Part shown: positions 25,131 to 35,253 of the stretch, in pieces | Position numbering within the stretch: the stretch's first letter is position 1 | Layout of the letters: the number at the start of each line of letters is the position of its first letter | Assembly: GCA_028280635.1 (NCBI GenBank) | Contig: JANQLM010000078.1 | Location: 1-64,000 of the forward strand | Length of the DNA: 64,000 bases | Direction: 5' to 3' | DNA from: Halieaceae bacterium | Lineage (GTDB): Bacteria > Pseudomonadota > Gammaproteobacteria > Pseudomonadales > Halieaceae | The notes under the pieces: generated by a model | The model's database searches: none | What the model was told of the DNA's origin: nothing | The model's input: the letters and a program-made list of their open reading frames with translations, nothing else | Position numbers and translations under genes: made by a program

Positions 25131-26921
25131 ATGGCCATTCAGACACCCAATGGGTTCACCCTCGACAACTCCGGCAAGCGGGTGGTGGTCGACCCGATCA
25201 CCCGCATCGAGGGCCACCTGCGCATCGAGGTGAACGTCGACGACGACAACATCATCCGCAACGCGGTCTCCACCGGCACTATGTGGCGCGGCCTGGAAGT
25301 TATTCTCAAGGGCCGCGACCCGCGCGACGCCTGGGCCTTCACCCAGCGCATCTGCGGTGTGTGCACCGGCACCCACGCGCTGACCTCGGTGCGCGCGGTG
25401 GAAGATGCCCTCAATATCGATATCCCCGAGAACGCCAACACCATCCGCAACCTCATGCAGCTCACCCTGCAGGTGCACGACCACATCGTGCACTTCTATC
25501 ACCTGCACGCGCTGGACTGGGTGGACGTGGTCTCGGGCCTGTCTGCCGACCCCAAGGCCACTAGCGAGCTGGCCCAGTCGATTTCCAACTGGCCCAAGTC
25601 CTCCCCGGGCTATTTCAAGGACCTGCAGACCCGCCTCAAGAAGTTCGTGGAGTCAGGCCAGCTCGGCCTGTTCCGCAATGCCTACTGGGGCCACCCGGCC
25701 TACAAGCTGCCGCCGGAGGCCAACCTGATGGCCACCGCGCACTATCTGGAGGCTTTGGATTTCCAGAAGGAAATCAAGAAGATACACACGATATTTGGAG
25801 GAAAAAATCCACATCCGAACTGGCTGGTAGGCGGCGTCCCCTGCCCCATCAACGTGTCGGATACCGGCGCCGTGGGCGCGATCAATATCGAGCGCCTGGC
25901 CCATGTGAAACGCATCATCGACCAGTGCCGCCAGTTCTCCGAGCAGGTCTACCTGCCGGACCTGCTGGCCATCGCCTCCTTCTACAAGGACTGGACCTAC
26001 GGCGGCGGTATCTCCGGCCAGAATGTCATGTCCTATGGCGACATCCCCGAGCACGCCAACGACTACTCCGCGGATAACCTGCTGCTGCCGCGCGGCGCCA
26101 TTCTCAACGGCAACCTAGCGGAGATTCATGAAGTCGACCAGCGCAATCCCGACGAAATCCAGGAATTCGTGCCCCACTCCTGGTACAGCTACGCCGATGA
26201 GAGCATCGGCCTGCACCCCTGGGACGGCGTCACCGAGCCCAACTTCGAACTGGGCCCCAATGCCAAGGGCACCAAGACTCACCTGGAAGAGCTGGACGAG
26301 GACGCCAAGTACTCCTGGATCAAGAGCCCGCGCTGGAAAGGCAATCCGATGGAAGTGGGGCCGCTGGCGCGCTACATCATCGGCTACGCCCAGGGGAACC
26401 CGGAGTTCAAGGAGCCCGTGGACAAGGTGCTCACCGACCTCGACCTGCCGGTTACCGCCCTATTCTCCACCCTGGGCCGTACCGCGGCGCGGGGCCTGGA
26501 GTGCGTGTGGGCGGCAGACAAGATGGACCACTTCTACAACAAATTAATCACCAATATCCGCAACGGCGACGTGGCCACCGCCAATACCCAGCAGTGGGAC
26601 CCCAAGACCTGGCCCAGCGACGTCAAGGGCGTGGGGTTCACCGAGGCACCGCGCGGTGCGCTGGGCCACTGGATTCACATCAAGGACACGCGCATCGAGA
26701 ACTACCAGGCGGTGGTGCCCACCACCTGGAACGCAGGGCCGCGGGACAACGAAGGCAATATCGGCGCCTATGAGGCCTCTCTCATGGATACGCCCATGGC
26801 CGACCCCGAGCAGCCGCTGGAGATTCTGCGCACCATTCACTCCTTCGATCCCTGCCTCGCCTGCTCGACTCACGTGATGAGCCCAGACGGGGATGAGCTG
26901 GCGGACATCAAGGTTCGCTAG
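25131..26921 (+). CDS. hupL: [NiFe] uptake hydrogenase large subunit
   Basis: A 596-residue catalytic subunit, splitting hydrogen at the NiFe site. The four nickel cysteines are present: C75 and C78 in [11 protein letters not shown] and C575 and C578 in DPCLACSTH. The C-terminal 15 residues after His581 (VMSPDGDEL...) are the peptide that HupD removes once nickel is in place. N-terminal [13 protein letters not shown] is also diagnostic. It lies 3 bases after hupS and is carried across the membrane with it. Group 1d by similarity to E. coli HyaB as recalled. Confidence 0.97.
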   Translation: MAIQTPNGFTLDNSGKRVVVDPITRIEGHLRIEVNVDDDNIIRNAVSTGTMWRGLEVILKGRDPRDAWAFTQRICGVCTGTHALTSVRAVEDALNIDIPENANTIRNLMQLTLQVHDHIVHFYHLHALDWVDVVSGLSADPKATSELAQSISNWPKSSPGYFKDLQTRLKKFVESGQLGLFRNAYWGHPAYKLPPEANLMATAHYLEALDFQKEIKKIHTIFGGKNPHPNWLVGGVPCPINVSDTGAVGAINIERLAHVKRIIDQCRQFSEQVYLPDLLAIASFYKDWTYGGGISGQNVMSYGDIPEHANDYSADNLLLPRGAILNGNLAEIHEVDQRNPDEIQEFVPHSWYSYADESIGLHPWDGVTEPNFELGPNAKGTKTHLEELDEDAKYSWIKSPRWKGNPMEVGPLARYIIGYAQGNPEFKEPVDKVLTDLDLPVTALFSTLGRTAARGLECVWAADKMDHFYNKLITNIRNGDVATANTQQWDPKTWPSDVKGVGFTEAPRGALGHWIHIKDTRIENYQAVVPTTWNAGPRDNEGNIGAYEASLMDTPMADPEQPLEILRTIHSFDPCLACSTHVMSPDGDELADIKVR

Positions 26922-26932
26922 GAGGCATTGCC

Positions 26933-27682
26933 ATGGCTGACTCCACAGAAGCATCCGAGCGCGGCAACGGTTTTCTCGGCACCCTGGTTCAGTCCTCCAC
27001 CGAGGTCAAATCACCGGCGGAAAAAGTCTACGTTTACGAAGCGCCGCTGCGCCTGTGGCACTGGCTGAACGCGCTGTGCATTGTGGTGCTCTGTATCACG
27101 GGCTACCTGATCGGCTCGCCGCCCACCTCGGTGATGGGCGAGGCCTCGGAGAACTTCCAGTTCGGCTATATCCGCCTGATCCACTTCGCCGTGGGCCAGG
27201 TGCTCGCCCTGGCCCTGCTGTATCGCATCGCCTGGGCCTTCATGGGCAACCATCACTCGCACCAGCTTTTCCTACCCCCGGTGTGGAGCACGCGCTGGTG
27301 GGGTGAAGTGTGGCATGAGGTGAAGTGGTATGCCTTCCTCACCAAAACGCCCAAGAAGTACATCGGCCACAACCCCCTGGCCCAGCTCGCCATGTTCTGC
27401 ATGTTTGTCATCCCGATCTTTGTGGCGATCTTTACCGGCTTTGCGCTGTATGCCGAGGGTCAGGGCATCGATTCCTGGTGGTACAGCGCCTTTGGCTGGG
27501 TGTTCGCGGTACTGGGCGACAGCTTCTGGGTGCACACGGTGCACCACGTCAACATGTGGATCATCATCATCTTCGTAATGATTCATATCTACGTCGCCGT
27601 GCGCGAGGACATCATGAGCCGGCAGAGCCTGGTGAGCACCATGATTTCCGGCTGGCGCTTCTTCAAGGACGACCGCGAATGA
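26933..27682 (+). CDS. hupC: Hydrogenase b-type cytochrome subunit
   Basis: A 249-residue membrane protein with four helices that binds two haems b and passes electrons from HupS to the quinone pool. The family's YEAPLRLWHWLNALCIVVLCITGYLIG opens the first helix (positions 27031-27114); ligand histidines lie in RLIHFAVGQ, FLPPVW-flanking and HTVHHVNMWIIIIFVMIHIYVAV. An AGGAGG site is 7 bases before the ATG. A roughly 30-residue cytoplasmic N-terminal tail precedes the first conserved block. Its stop overlaps the hupD start (ATGA). Confidence 0.95.
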   Translation: MADSTEASERGNGFLGTLVQSSTEVKSPAEKVYVYEAPLRLWHWLNALCIVVLCITGYLIGSPPTSVMGEASENFQFGYIRLIHFAVGQVLALALLYRIAWAFMGNHHSHQLFLPPVWSTRWWGEVWHEVKWYAFLTKTPKKYIGHNPLAQLAMFCMFVIPIFVAIFTGFALYAEGQGIDSWWYSAFGWVFAVLGDSFWVHTVHHVNMWIIIIFVMIHIYVAVREDIMSRQSLVSTMISGWRFFKDDRE

Positions 27683-28290
27683 AGGCGCTGGCGCTCGGGG
27701 TGGGCAACCTGCTGTGGGCCGATGAAGGCTTCGGCGTGCGCTGCGTCGAGGCCTTTGCCGAGCGCTTCGCGATTCCCGAACAGCTTACCGTGGCAGACGG
27801 CGGCACCCAGGGCCTCTACCTGGTGGACCTGATCCGCGAACACAACCCCGTGGTGATTTTTGACGCAGTTGATTTTGGTGACGCGCCCGGCAGCATGCGG
27901 GTCGTGGCCGACGATGAGATTCCCGCCTTCGTGGCCGGCAAAAAAGTCAGCCTGCACCAGGCCGGCCTGCAGGATGTGATCGCCTGTGCCAAGCTGCTGG
28001 GCGACTGCGCCGAGAACATGCTGCTGATTGGCGTGCAACCGGTGGAACTGGAGGACTACGGCGGCAGCCTGCGCCCCGAGGTAAAGGCGCAGATTCCGGC
28101 AGCCCTGGACGTCGCCCGGAACTACCTGACCGGCTTCGGCATCCTGCTGGAAGAGGCTCGGGGCAAGTCCGGCGCAAGCATCATCACGCCGGGCCTGGAA
28201 CTGGCTGCCTACGAAGCTGAACGCCCCGACAGCGACAGCGCCTGCCGGCAGGGAGACGCCCGCGTACTGGCGCGGGCCAGGGCCCAGTAG
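27679..28290 (+). CDS. hupD: Hydrogenase maturation protease HupD/HyaD
   Basis: A 203-residue endopeptidase that clips the C-terminal tail of the large subunit after nickel insertion. The nickel-sensing residues known from HybD fall at the same numbers: E16 (ADEGFGV), D62 (FDAVDFG) and H93 (SLHQAGL). The GVGNLLWADEGFG opening is the family signature. ATG 27679 overlaps the hupC stop by 4 bases; a longer frame from 27325 lies inside hupC and is rejected. The C-terminus is about 30 residues longer than usual, with a polar tail. Confidence 0.94.
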   Translation: MKALALGVGNLLWADEGFGVRCVEAFAERFAIPEQLTVADGGTQGLYLVDLIREHNPVVIFDAVDFGDAPGSMRVVADDEIPAFVAGKKVSLHQAGLQDVIACAKLLGDCAENMLLIGVQPVELEDYGGSLRPEVKAQIPAALDVARNYLTGFGILLEEARGKSGASIITPGLELAAYEAERPDSDSACRQGDARVLARARAQ

Positions 28291-28292
28291 CC

Positions 28293-28631
28293 ATGTGCCT
28301 CGGTATCCCGCTGCAGGTGCGCACCACGCCGGTGCCAGGCACCGCGCTGTGCACCACCCGCAGCGAGCCCACTGCCCTGCGCCGCGTAAATACCGCCCTG
28401 CTGGATACCGAGCCACAGCCCGGTGACTGGTTGCTGGCCCACGTGGACATCGCCATTCGCGCCCTCGACCCCGAGGAAGCACGCCTGATAGACGACGCAC
28501 TGGCCGCCGTCACCGCCGCTGCCGACGGACAGCCCTTCGAACACCTGCTGGCGGATCTTATCGATAGGGAACCCCAGCTCCCCGAACACCTGCAATCACT
28601 GAAGCCAGAGGATCTTGCCAACCATGGATGA
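28293..28631 (+). CDS. hupF: HypC-family hydrogenase chaperone HupF
   Basis: A 112-residue HypC/HybG/HupF protein beginning MCLGIP, where Cys2 binds the iron of the cofactor precursor. It is longer than the second family member in this operon (76 residues), with an extra acidic C-terminal part of about 30 residues. In rhizobia HupF shields the large subunit under oxygen, which fits this oxygen-tolerant cluster. It starts 2 bases after hupD and overlaps the next gene by 8 bases. Confidence 0.9.
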   Translation: MCLGIPLQVRTTPVPGTALCTTRSEPTALRRVNTALLDTEPQPGDWLLAHVDIAIRALDPEEARLIDDALAAVTAAADGQPFEHLLADLIDREPQLPEHLQSLKPEDLANHG

Positions 28632-29019
28632 ATCCCGAAGCCCCGCTATCAGCGCCATGCTCGAGCAGGGGCAGCTCACCGAGCTGGATGACAGCTCACT
28701 GGACAGCTTTATCGAAGGTGAAGGGCTGAGCGTGCTGTTGTTTACCGGTGGCCCCCGGCGCGTGCGCGAGGCCCATGATGTAGCGGTCGCGCTGCGCGAG
28801 GTACTGCGCGGCTATCCCGGCATCGTACAGGCCGGCATCTTCGAGCCCGATCAGGAATCCGCCTACCACGATCGCTTCCGGATACTGACACCGCCCAGCC
28901 TGGTGTTCATCGCCGCCGGCAAGACCCTGGAAGTCCTGCCCGGCGTGCGTGACTGGATCGACTACGAACGGACCTTCGGGCGCTACCTCGGCACACCGCA
29001 GCAGGAGGCGACGGCATGA
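28624..29019 (+). CDS. hupG: Hydrogenase accessory protein HupG/HyaE (thioredoxin-like)
   Basis: A 131-residue protein of the HyaE/HupG family, which has a thioredoxin fold without the redox cysteines and acts as a Tat-proofreading chaperone of the small subunit. SVLLFTGGP, REVLRGYPGIVQAGIFEPDQE and TPPSLVFIAAGKTLEVLPGVRDW follow the thioredoxin strand-helix order, the last with the cis-Pro position (TPPS). No CxxC is present, as expected. ATG 28624 overlaps hupF; the TTG at 28615 is less likely. Confidence 0.88.
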   Translation: MDESRSPAISAMLEQGQLTELDDSSLDSFIEGEGLSVLLFTGGPRRVREAHDVAVALREVLRGYPGIVQAGIFEPDQESAYHDRFRILTPPSLVFIAAGKTLEVLPGVRDWIDYERTFGRYLGTPQQEATA

Positions 29020-29903
29020 GCAATGACAACCTGATCCCGGCAATCGACGTCGGCGCCCAGCCCAACCCGATGATCTGGGAGAACGAGGAGCAGGCCGAGG
29101 GTGTATTCGTTGGCGGCGCACCGGACGACGCGCTGGCGCTGCTGGGAGTGCCCAGCATGGCACCGCCGCCCGCGCCCCGGCTGCCGGAAGACTTTTCACC
29201 GTCCGATGAATTGCGAAACTGGCTCGATCATCTGGAAACCGGACTCGCCAAGGTCGCAGCCTCACCCAATAGCTCCCACAACCTGCCCATGGACGTGCTC
29301 TCAGCGCTGGACGTGCAGGCCGTCGAAGAGATTCTCGGCGAGGGGGAAGTCAGCGGCCACGTTACCCTGGACGGCGTGTGCTACCAGATACAGGAATCCG
29401 TGCTGGCCGGTGTGTGGCGCATCCGCGGCGATGACGACAGCTACAGCGTGGAAGTGGCCACGGCACCGAGAGTCACACTGGCTGCCGCCGCCGCGCTTGA
29501 AACCTCGCAATACGATATCCCGGCACCCGCCGGTGAGGTGATGAACGCACCCGCGGTGCTCGCCGAGGTCAGCGAACGGGCGCTGGCCTGGCGGGAGGAT
29601 GACGGCGAGCCCAACCACGTGCTCAATTTCACCCTGCTGCCCATGAGCGAGGCCGACCACGCAGTGTTGACGGCCGTGCTCGGCCGGGCTGACTTCGAGC
29701 TGACATCGGGGGGCTTCGGCGACTGCCGTATCATGGCTACCCGCTATCGACATGTGTGGGCCGTGCAGTTTGTGAATGCGATGGGGCACACCATTCTCGA
29801 CACCATTGAGATCGGCGCCCTGCCCGCCGCTGCCCGCGCTGCCAGCCAGGACTTCGAGGATTCAGCGGAACGGCTTGGTGAGCTGCTGGAGGCCTATCTC
29901 TGA
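29016..29903 (+). CDS. hupH: Hydrogenase accessory protein HupH/HyaF
   Basis: A 295-residue protein of the HupH/HyaF family, needed for small-subunit maturation. It begins near a PNPMIWENEE segment and a proline-rich linker (MAPPPAPRLP), has a helical middle (LNPMDVL-like LPMDVLSALDVQAVEEILGEGEV) and a C-terminal domain with GFGDCRIMATRYRHVWAVQFVNAMG. It has no cofactor motif. Its ATG overlaps the hupG stop by 4 bases, and its stop overlaps the next gene, so translation is coupled. Confidence 0.9.
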   Translation: MSNDNLIPAIDVGAQPNPMIWENEEQAEGVFVGGAPDDALALLGVPSMAPPPAPRLPEDFSPSDELRNWLDHLETGLAKVAASPNSSHNLPMDVLSALDVQAVEEILGEGEVSGHVTLDGVCYQIQESVLAGVWRIRGDDDSYSVEVATAPRVTLAAAAALETSQYDIPAPAGEVMNAPAVLAEVSERALAWREDDGEPNHVLNFTLLPMSEADHAVLTAVLGRADFELTSGGFGDCRIMATRYRHVWAVQFVNAMGHTILDTIEIGALPAAARAASQDFEDSAERLGELLEAYL

Positions 29904-30625
29904 TGAACATGTTCGAGGGCTCCTTCCTGGGTGACGGCGAGCGCATTGGCGACGACACCGTCATGGAGTGTGGCGTCTGCTGGTGGGTTTACGACCCGAG
30001 CGAAGGGGACGAGGTCTGGCAGGTACCACCCGGTACGGCCTTCACCGACCTTCCCGATCACTGGCGCTGCCCTCACTGCGATGCCGCACAGCACCAGTTC
30101 ATGGTGCTGCGACCGGGTGAGTCTCGCGACCGGCCAGATACCGCAGCCGGCGAAACCGAGCTGGCGGCCCTGCGCGGCTCACTGCTCGCGGCCTATCAGC
30201 GAGTTGCCGAGACCATGCGCTCCCTGCCGGTCTACAACGCGAAACTGGATATTCAGGTGGTCGGCAGCCGCCGCTGCGGCCATGGCAGCCTGGCGGTGGT
30301 AGCCACACCCTGGTCCATGAACCTGCTCCTGCTGCCCTTGCCAAACGCCACCGGTCGTGAAGGCAGCAGCCGCGACCTGGCCTTTCCTTCTGGCAGCTAC
30401 AGCTTTATCGCCGGCCACCTGGACGGGGTGGGAGTGATTGAAACCTGTTCGCTGTTCTCCCCCATGGCTGAGTTTGACGACCCTGCCGCGGTGACTGCCG
30501 TCGCAGAGGCCGCCATCGAGGCCCTGTTCACTCCGGTAGAAACAGAGCAGCCCGCGAATACAAGCGCGTCGACAGAAAAACCGATCAGCCGTCGCAGCTT
30601 CCTCCGTGCCGGCAGTGGCGAGTGA
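29903..30625 (+). CDS. Fused rubredoxin (HupI) and HybE-type chaperone (HupJ)
   Basis: A 240-residue two-domain protein. Residues 1-70 are HupI-like: FEGSFLGDGERI, then rubredoxin cysteines in ECGVCWWVYDPSEGD and WRCPHCDA. A short linker (PGESRDRPDTAAGE) leads to residues 80-210, which resemble HupJ/HybE (LLAAYQRVAETM, YNAKLDIQVVG, VATPWSMNLLLLP, SGSYSFIAGHLDGVG). In rhizobia these are two genes, hupI and hupJ. The C-terminal tail (about 30 residues, ending RRSFLRAGSGE) is unmatched and oddly recalls a twin-arginine motif, but at the wrong end. It likely supports small-subunit cluster assembly in air. Confidence 0.85.
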   Translation: MNMFEGSFLGDGERIGDDTVMECGVCWWVYDPSEGDEVWQVPPGTAFTDLPDHWRCPHCDAAQHQFMVLRPGESRDRPDTAAGETELAALRGSLLAAYQRVAETMRSLPVYNAKLDIQVVGSRRCGHGSLAVVATPWSMNLLLLPLPNATGREGSSRDLAFPSGSYSFIAGHLDGVGVIETCSLFSPMAEFDDPAAVTAVAEAAIEALFTPVETEQPANTSASTEKPISRRSFLRAGSGE

Positions 30626-30629
30626 CGGC

Positions 30630-31661
30630 ATGGTCGCCAGCACACCGAAAATCCAGATTGCGCAACGCGCCGGGGGTATCACCATTGCCCAGCGGCGCCC
30701 TACTGTCACCGGGGTATTGGGTGGCCTGGGGCTCGAAGAGGCGCTGTTGCGCATTCCTCTGCTGCTGCCCATCTGTGGGCACGCCCAGGGCATAGCCGCC
30801 CAACGCGCCGCCAGTGCCGCGCGCAATCAAACCGACCCCCACGCCATAGAACACACCCGACAGCTCTGGCGCGAGCAGGCGGTGGCCGCCGCCTGGAGGC
30901 TGGCCGTCGACTGGCCGGGCTGTGTCGGGCGCAAACGCGCGCTACCCTTGTTCAAGGCGGTGCAGCAGGCGGATGGGCCGGAAACACTCGCTACCCAGTT
31001 GCTGCAGTTTCTTCCTGGCCTGATCAGCGTCGAGAGCATGGCCGATCTTTCCGCCTGGCTCATCGACTCGGACAGCACCGCGGCAAACGTTGTGAGGCGC
31101 GCCCGGGAACTGGAAAGTGAACTGGGATTTGCAGGGGCACCCAGCCTGCTGGCCGGCGAGGCGCTCAAGGCGCTCGCGCAAACCGCACTGGCAGAAGCTG
31201 ATTTTGATCCGCTGACCCCCGCAGGCGCCGGCATCGATGTCGGCCCCCTGGCGATGCGCCGCCACCCGCTGGTAGAACGGCTGGCGGCGTGCAGTGACTA
31301 CGGCGCGCTGACGCGTCGCCTGGTGGCCCAGTTGCTGGATACCCTGGTAATTGCCGGGCACCTGCTCGACGGGCAGTCCACCTATCCGGTCAGCGCCTGG
31401 AACCTGGGCCCCGGCATCGGCATGGGCCGGGCGATTACCGCCCGCGGCCCGGTCTTCCACCGCGTCGAACTGGACGGTGACGGCAAAGTCGCCGCCTGGC
31501 GTGTGCTGGCCCCCACTGACTGGCACTTTGCGCCTGGTGGCCCCCTGGCAACCGAGGCCCAGCGGCTGGCTCCGAACGATGACCAGTTGAGCCTGCTGGT
31601 GCTGGGCTTTGACCCCTGCTCTCCCTGGAGCGTCGCCAGCGAGGAGGCCGCCCATGCATGA
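30630..31661 (+). CDS. hupK: HupK/HoxV-like hydrogenase assembly protein
   Basis: A 343-residue protein related to hydrogenase large subunits but degenerate: the first CxxC is reduced to PICGHAQG and the C-terminal DPCxxC to DPCSPWSV, so one cysteine of each pair remains. HupK/HoxV act as scaffolds that hold the Fe(CN)2CO unit before transfer to the large subunit. ISAWNLGPGIGMGRA-type and ARGPVFHRVEL segments are shared with large subunits. ATG 30630 is 4 bases past the previous stop; the frame from 30606 overlaps it and is not used. Confidence 0.85.
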   Translation: MVASTPKIQIAQRAGGITIAQRRPTVTGVLGGLGLEEALLRIPLLLPICGHAQGIAAQRAASAARNQTDPHAIEHTRQLWREQAVAAAWRLAVDWPGCVGRKRALPLFKAVQQADGPETLATQLLQFLPGLISVESMADLSAWLIDSDSTAANVVRRARELESELGFAGAPSLLAGEALKALAQTALAEADFDPLTPAGAGIDVGPLAMRRHPLVERLAACSDYGALTRRLVAQLLDTLVIAGHLLDGQSTYPVSAWNLGPGIGMGRAITARGPVFHRVELDGDGKVAAWRVLAPTDWHFAPGGPLATEAQRLAPNDDQLSLLVLGFDPCSPWSVASEEAAHA

Positions 31662-31995
31662 GATGGCGCTGTGCCAGGGGATGGTCGATCTCATCGAAGA
31701 GCAACGCGCGGTCAATGGCTTTGAGCGGGTGGAGCGCGTGATCGTGGAGATTGGGGTGTTGGGCCATGTGGACCCGCACGCCCTGGAGTTCGCCTTCGAC
31801 GTGGGCGCGCGCGGCACCTCGGCGGAATCCGCCACGCTGGAGATTCGCGAGATTCCCGGCCGCGGCTGGTGCATGGACTGCTCCCAGACCATTGAAATTG
31901 CCGCACGCGGAGAAGGCTGCCCGGACTGTGGCGGCTACCAGATAATTGTCGAGCAAGGTGAAGAAATGCGTTTGAAAGAACTGGAGGTAGCCTGA
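31654..31995 (+). CDS. hypA: Hydrogenase nickel chaperone HypA
   Basis: A 113-residue protein that delivers nickel with HypB. The N-terminal nickel ligand is present as [10 protein letters not shown] (His2, Glu3), and the zinc site is formed by C73, C76, C89 and C92. Length and order are standard. ATG 31654 overlaps the hupK gene by 8 bases; a longer frame from 31609 lacks the free MHE end and is rejected. The last base overlaps the hypB start. Confidence 0.97.
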   Translation: MHEMALCQGMVDLIEEQRAVNGFERVERVIVEIGVLGHVDPHALEFAFDVGARGTSAESATLEIREIPGRGWCMDCSQTIEIAARGEGCPDCGGYQIIVEQGEEMRLKELEVA

Positions 31996-32756
31996 TGTGT
32001 GGTACGTGTGGTTGCAGTGAAGGGGAAACCCGCATTGAAAAGGACCCCAAGGTAACAGCGCTGCGGGATGACCCCACTACGCGCTCGCACCTGGTGAGCG
32101 TGGAAAAGGACATCCTCAGCAAGAACAACGACATCGCCGCCCACAACCGGCGCCACTTTGCCAGCCACAATGTGCTGGCATTGAACCTGGTGTCCTCCCC
32201 CGGCGCGGGCAAGACCACATTGCTGGTGGAAACACTCAACCGGCTGGCGGCATCCGAACACCACCTTCACATGGCGGTGATCGAGGGCGATCAGGAGACC
32301 AGCGCCGACGCCGATCGGATCCGTGCCACCGGTGTGCCTGCCCTGCAGGTCAACACCGGGCGCGGCTGTCACCTGGACGCAGAGATGATCGACCACGCCT
32401 TTCAACGCCTGCACATCCACGACGGCGTGCTGTTTATCGAGAACGTCGGCAACCTGGTGTGCCCGGCGGGCTTCGACCTGGGTGAGGCGCACAAGGTGGT
32501 CATCGCCTCGGTCACCGAAGGTGAAGACAAACCGCTCAAGTACCCGAACATGTTCGCTGCGGCCTCGCTGATGCTGGTGTCCAAGGTCGATCTGCTACCG
32601 CACCTGGCCTTCGACGTGCAGACGCTGATCGACAACGCCCTCAGGGTGAATCCTTCACTGCAGGTCATCCAGCTCTCCCCCACTACCGGTGAGGGCATGG
32701 AGCGTTGGCTCAACTGGATTGGCGCGGCTCGCCAAATGGCGGCGGCCAGCGCCTGA
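31995..32756 (+). CDS. hypB: Hydrogenase nickel-insertion GTPase HypB
   Basis: A 253-residue SIMIBI-class GTPase that powers nickel insertion. The N-terminus begins MCGTCGC, the high-affinity nickel site (C2, C5, C7). GTPase motifs are [11 protein letters not shown] (P-loop), [28 protein letters not shown] (metal switch with cysteine) and SKVDLLPHL. Unlike rhizobial HypB it has no histidine-rich stretch, so it should not store nickel. It overlaps hypA by one base and hypF by one base (TGATG). Confidence 0.97.
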   Translation: MCGTCGCSEGETRIEKDPKVTALRDDPTTRSHLVSVEKDILSKNNDIAAHNRRHFASHNVLALNLVSSPGAGKTTLLVETLNRLAASEHHLHMAVIEGDQETSADADRIRATGVPALQVNTGRGCHLDAEMIDHAFQRLHIHDGVLFIENVGNLVCPAGFDLGEAHKVVIASVTEGEDKPLKYPNMFAAASLMLVSKVDLLPHLAFDVQTLIDNALRVNPSLQVIQLSPTTGEGMERWLNWIGAARQMAAASA

Positions 32757-35023
32757 TGGATACCCGCATTGCCCTGGAACGTCGCCGGCTGCAGGTACGC
32801 GGACTGGTGCAAGGTGTGGGTTTCAGACCCTATGTCTATCGCTGTGCCCAGCAGTCCGGCATCAGTGGCTTCGTACAGAACGGCCCGGATGGGGTAGTGA
32901 TCGAGGCCCAGGGCATTGATCTGGACGGCTTTGTGACCCGGCTGAAGGATCAAGTGCCGCCGCTGGCTAATATCCAGCAACTCGAGGAAACATCCCTGCC
33001 GGTATGTGACAGCGAGGGCTTCGAGATTCGCGAATCCGCTGCCGGTGAACTGGCCAGCGCCGCAATTCCCGCCGACACCGCCCTGTGTGAGGACTGCCTG
33101 GCGGAGCTGTTCGACCGCAACAATCGCCGTCACTTGCACCCCTTTATCGCCTGCACCAACTGCGGCCCCCGCTACAGCATGACGCGAAAGCTGCCTTATG
33201 ACCGCAGCGCGACCAGCATGGCTGACTTCGCCCTGTGCGAGGCGTGCTCGGATGAGTACGTCGACCCGGCCAGCCGCCGCTTCCACGCCGAGCCCACCTG
33301 CTGTCACGACTGCGGTCCACAACTGTCGCATTCAATAGCAGAGGCGGCAGCAGCCATCGCCGATGGCAAAATCGTCGCTATCAAGGGCATCGGCGGTTTC
33401 CACTTCGCCTGTGACGCGCGCTGCCCCACCGTGGTCCAGCGCCTGCGCAGCAACAAACGCCGGGATGGAAAACCGCTGGCGGTGATGGTGCTGAACAGCG
33501 TCAGTGCCGAGCACTACGCCTGGGTAAGCGACGCCGAGCGAATACAGCTTGAGAGCCGTGAGCGGCCCGTGGTGATATGCCGCAGCAAGGGACAACTGCC
33601 AGACGCGATTTCACCCGGGCTCAACAGCCTGGGGCTGATGCTTCCCTACACGCCCATGCACTATCTGTTGATGCACCAATTGGCCGGCAGGCCGAAAGGG
33701 CTGCACTGGCTGGCGGAACCCAGTGGCCTCGCCCTGGTGATGACCAGCGCCAACCTGAGCGGTGATCCGCTGGTCACCAATCCCCTGGAATCCGGAGAGA
33801 TGCTGGCTGAGGTCGCCGACCTGGTGATCGATCACAACCGTGACATCGCCGCCCGTATTGATGACTCCGTGCTACGGGTGGTGGACGACGAGCCGGTGCT
33901 GCTGAGGCGTGCCCGCGGTTATGCACCCAGGGCTATCCCGCTACGAGACCAGGGGCCCTCGGTGCTCGGCCTTGGGGCACACCTCAAGAATACGGTCACA
34001 CTGCTACGGGGCAACCAGGCCTGGCAGTCCCCGCATATCGGCGATCTCGACACGCCGGCAACCATCGAATTCCAGCGCCAGTCCGTCGACCAGCTACTGG
34101 CCATGATGCAGACCGAGCCTGAGGCCGTTGCCTGTGACTGGCACCGGGACTATGCCTCTACCCGCCTGGCGGAACAGCTCGCTGTATCGGTACCGCTGGT
34201 TCGTGTACAGCACCACCACGCCCATCTCGGCGCGGTCCTGGCCTGCGCCGGCCACCAGGGCCCGGCGCTGGGCATCGCCCTGGACGGCCACGGGCTCGGC
34301 CACAACGGTGAAGCCTGGGGTGGTGAACTGATGCTGCTGCGGGACGGCGAGTTTGAACGGCTTGGCCACTTCACTCCGCTGCCTGCCGCGGGCGGCGATG
34401 CCGCGGCCCGGGAACCCTGGCGCATGGCCGCGGGCGCGCTGCACCTGCTCGGTCGCACGGCGGAAATCGAAGACCGGTTTTCCCGTGAGGCACTGGCGCC
34501 CGCCCTGGCTTCACTGCTCGCATGTGGTGAAGTGGGCCTGACCTCGGCCGCCGGGCGACTGTTTGACGCCGCCGCGGGACTGCTGGGAATTAACCATCAT
34601 GCAGCCTATGAGGGGGAAGCCCCCATGCAACTCGAAGCGCTGGTAGACAAGCTTGAGGTGCTGGCCGGCGGCTTTGAACTACGGCGCGGCACCCTGGATT
34701 TCTCAACGCTGCTGGCGACGCTGGCCGACACCCACAACCCGGCGCGCGGCGCCGGCCTGTTCCACGGCACCCTGATAGAAGCGCTCACGGAGTGGGCGAA
34801 AGATGCCGCCGCCGCCACGGGCATCCACAGCGTTGCCCTGGGTGGCGGCTGCTTCCTGAATCGCTATCTCGCGGAGGAGTTGCCCAGGCGGCTGCGGCGT
34901 GCCGGCCTGACGCCCCTGCTGCCCCGCGTCCTGCCGCCGAATGATGCCGGCATCAGCCTGGGCCAGGCCTGGGTAGCGCGCCAGCGTTTGAATAACAGGA
35001 ACACCGATACGGAGGTGATCTGA
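32756..35023 (+). CDS. hypF: Carbamoyltransferase HypF
   Basis: A 755-residue enzyme that makes the cyanide ligands from carbamoyl phosphate. Domains in order: acylphosphatase ([16 protein letters not shown], about residues 12-90), two zinc fingers built from CEDC, CTNC, CEAC and CHDC (about 105-180), a YrdC-like domain ([24 protein letters not shown]) and a Kae1-like C-terminal domain with [11 protein letters not shown] and ALGGGCFLN. The length is usual. ATG 32756 overlaps the hypB stop by one base. It works with HypE. Confidence 0.97.
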   Translation: MDTRIALERRRLQVRGLVQGVGFRPYVYRCAQQSGISGFVQNGPDGVVIEAQGIDLDGFVTRLKDQVPPLANIQQLEETSLPVCDSEGFEIRESAAGELASAAIPADTALCEDCLAELFDRNNRRHLHPFIACTNCGPRYSMTRKLPYDRSATSMADFALCEACSDEYVDPASRRFHAEPTCCHDCGPQLSHSIAEAAAAIADGKIVAIKGIGGFHFACDARCPTVVQRLRSNKRRDGKPLAVMVLNSVSAEHYAWVSDAERIQLESRERPVVICRSKGQLPDAISPGLNSLGLMLPYTPMHYLLMHQLAGRPKGLHWLAEPSGLALVMTSANLSGDPLVTNPLESGEMLAEVADLVIDHNRDIAARIDDSVLRVVDDEPVLLRRARGYAPRAIPLRDQGPSVLGLGAHLKNTVTLLRGNQAWQSPHIGDLDTPATIEFQRQSVDQLLAMMQTEPEAVACDWHRDYASTRLAEQLAVSVPLVRVQHHHAHLGAVLACAGHQGPALGIALDGHGLGHNGEAWGGELMLLRDGEFERLGHFTPLPAAGGDAAAREPWRMAAGALHLLGRTAEIEDRFSREALAPALASLLACGEVGLTSAAGRLFDAAAGLLGINHHAAYEGEAPMQLEALVDKLEVLAGGFELRRGTLDFSTLLATLADTHNPARGAGLFHGTLIEALTEWAKDAAAATGIHSVALGGGCFLNRYLAEELPRRLRRAGLTPLLPRVLPPNDAGISLGQAWVARQRLNNRNTDTEVI

Positions 35024-35253
35024 TGTGTCTCGCCATACCGGTTTGCATCACCGAGATTCTCGATGAAGATCGCGCGCTGGTCTCCAGCGGCGGCATCATC
35101 AGGGAAATCAATACCGCACTGGTCGACGACCTGTCGGTCGGCGACTACGTCATCCTGCACGTGGGGTATGCGCTGTCGCGCGTCGACGAGGAAGAAGCGG
35201 AACGTACCCTGGCCGCCATGAGTAAGGGCGGTGTGCTGGAGGCCCTGGCATGA
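35023..35253 (+). CDS. hypC: Hydrogenase assembly chaperone HypC
   Basis: A 76-residue protein starting MCLAIP with the iron-binding Cys2, and the typical [21 protein letters not shown] segment. It carries the Fe(CN)2CO group with HypD to the large subunit. It is the second family member in this operon, next to hupF. It shares one base with the hypF stop and 4 bases with the hypD start. Confidence 0.97.
   Translation: MCLAIPVCITEILDEDRALVSSGGIIREINTALVDDLSVGDYVILHVGYALSRVDEEEAERTLAAMSKGGVLEALA

Noticed and set aside
27325-27678. In-frame extension of hupD
   Set aside because: It overlaps hupC; the protease signature starts right at ATG 27679 and the residues E16/D62/H93 number correctly from there.
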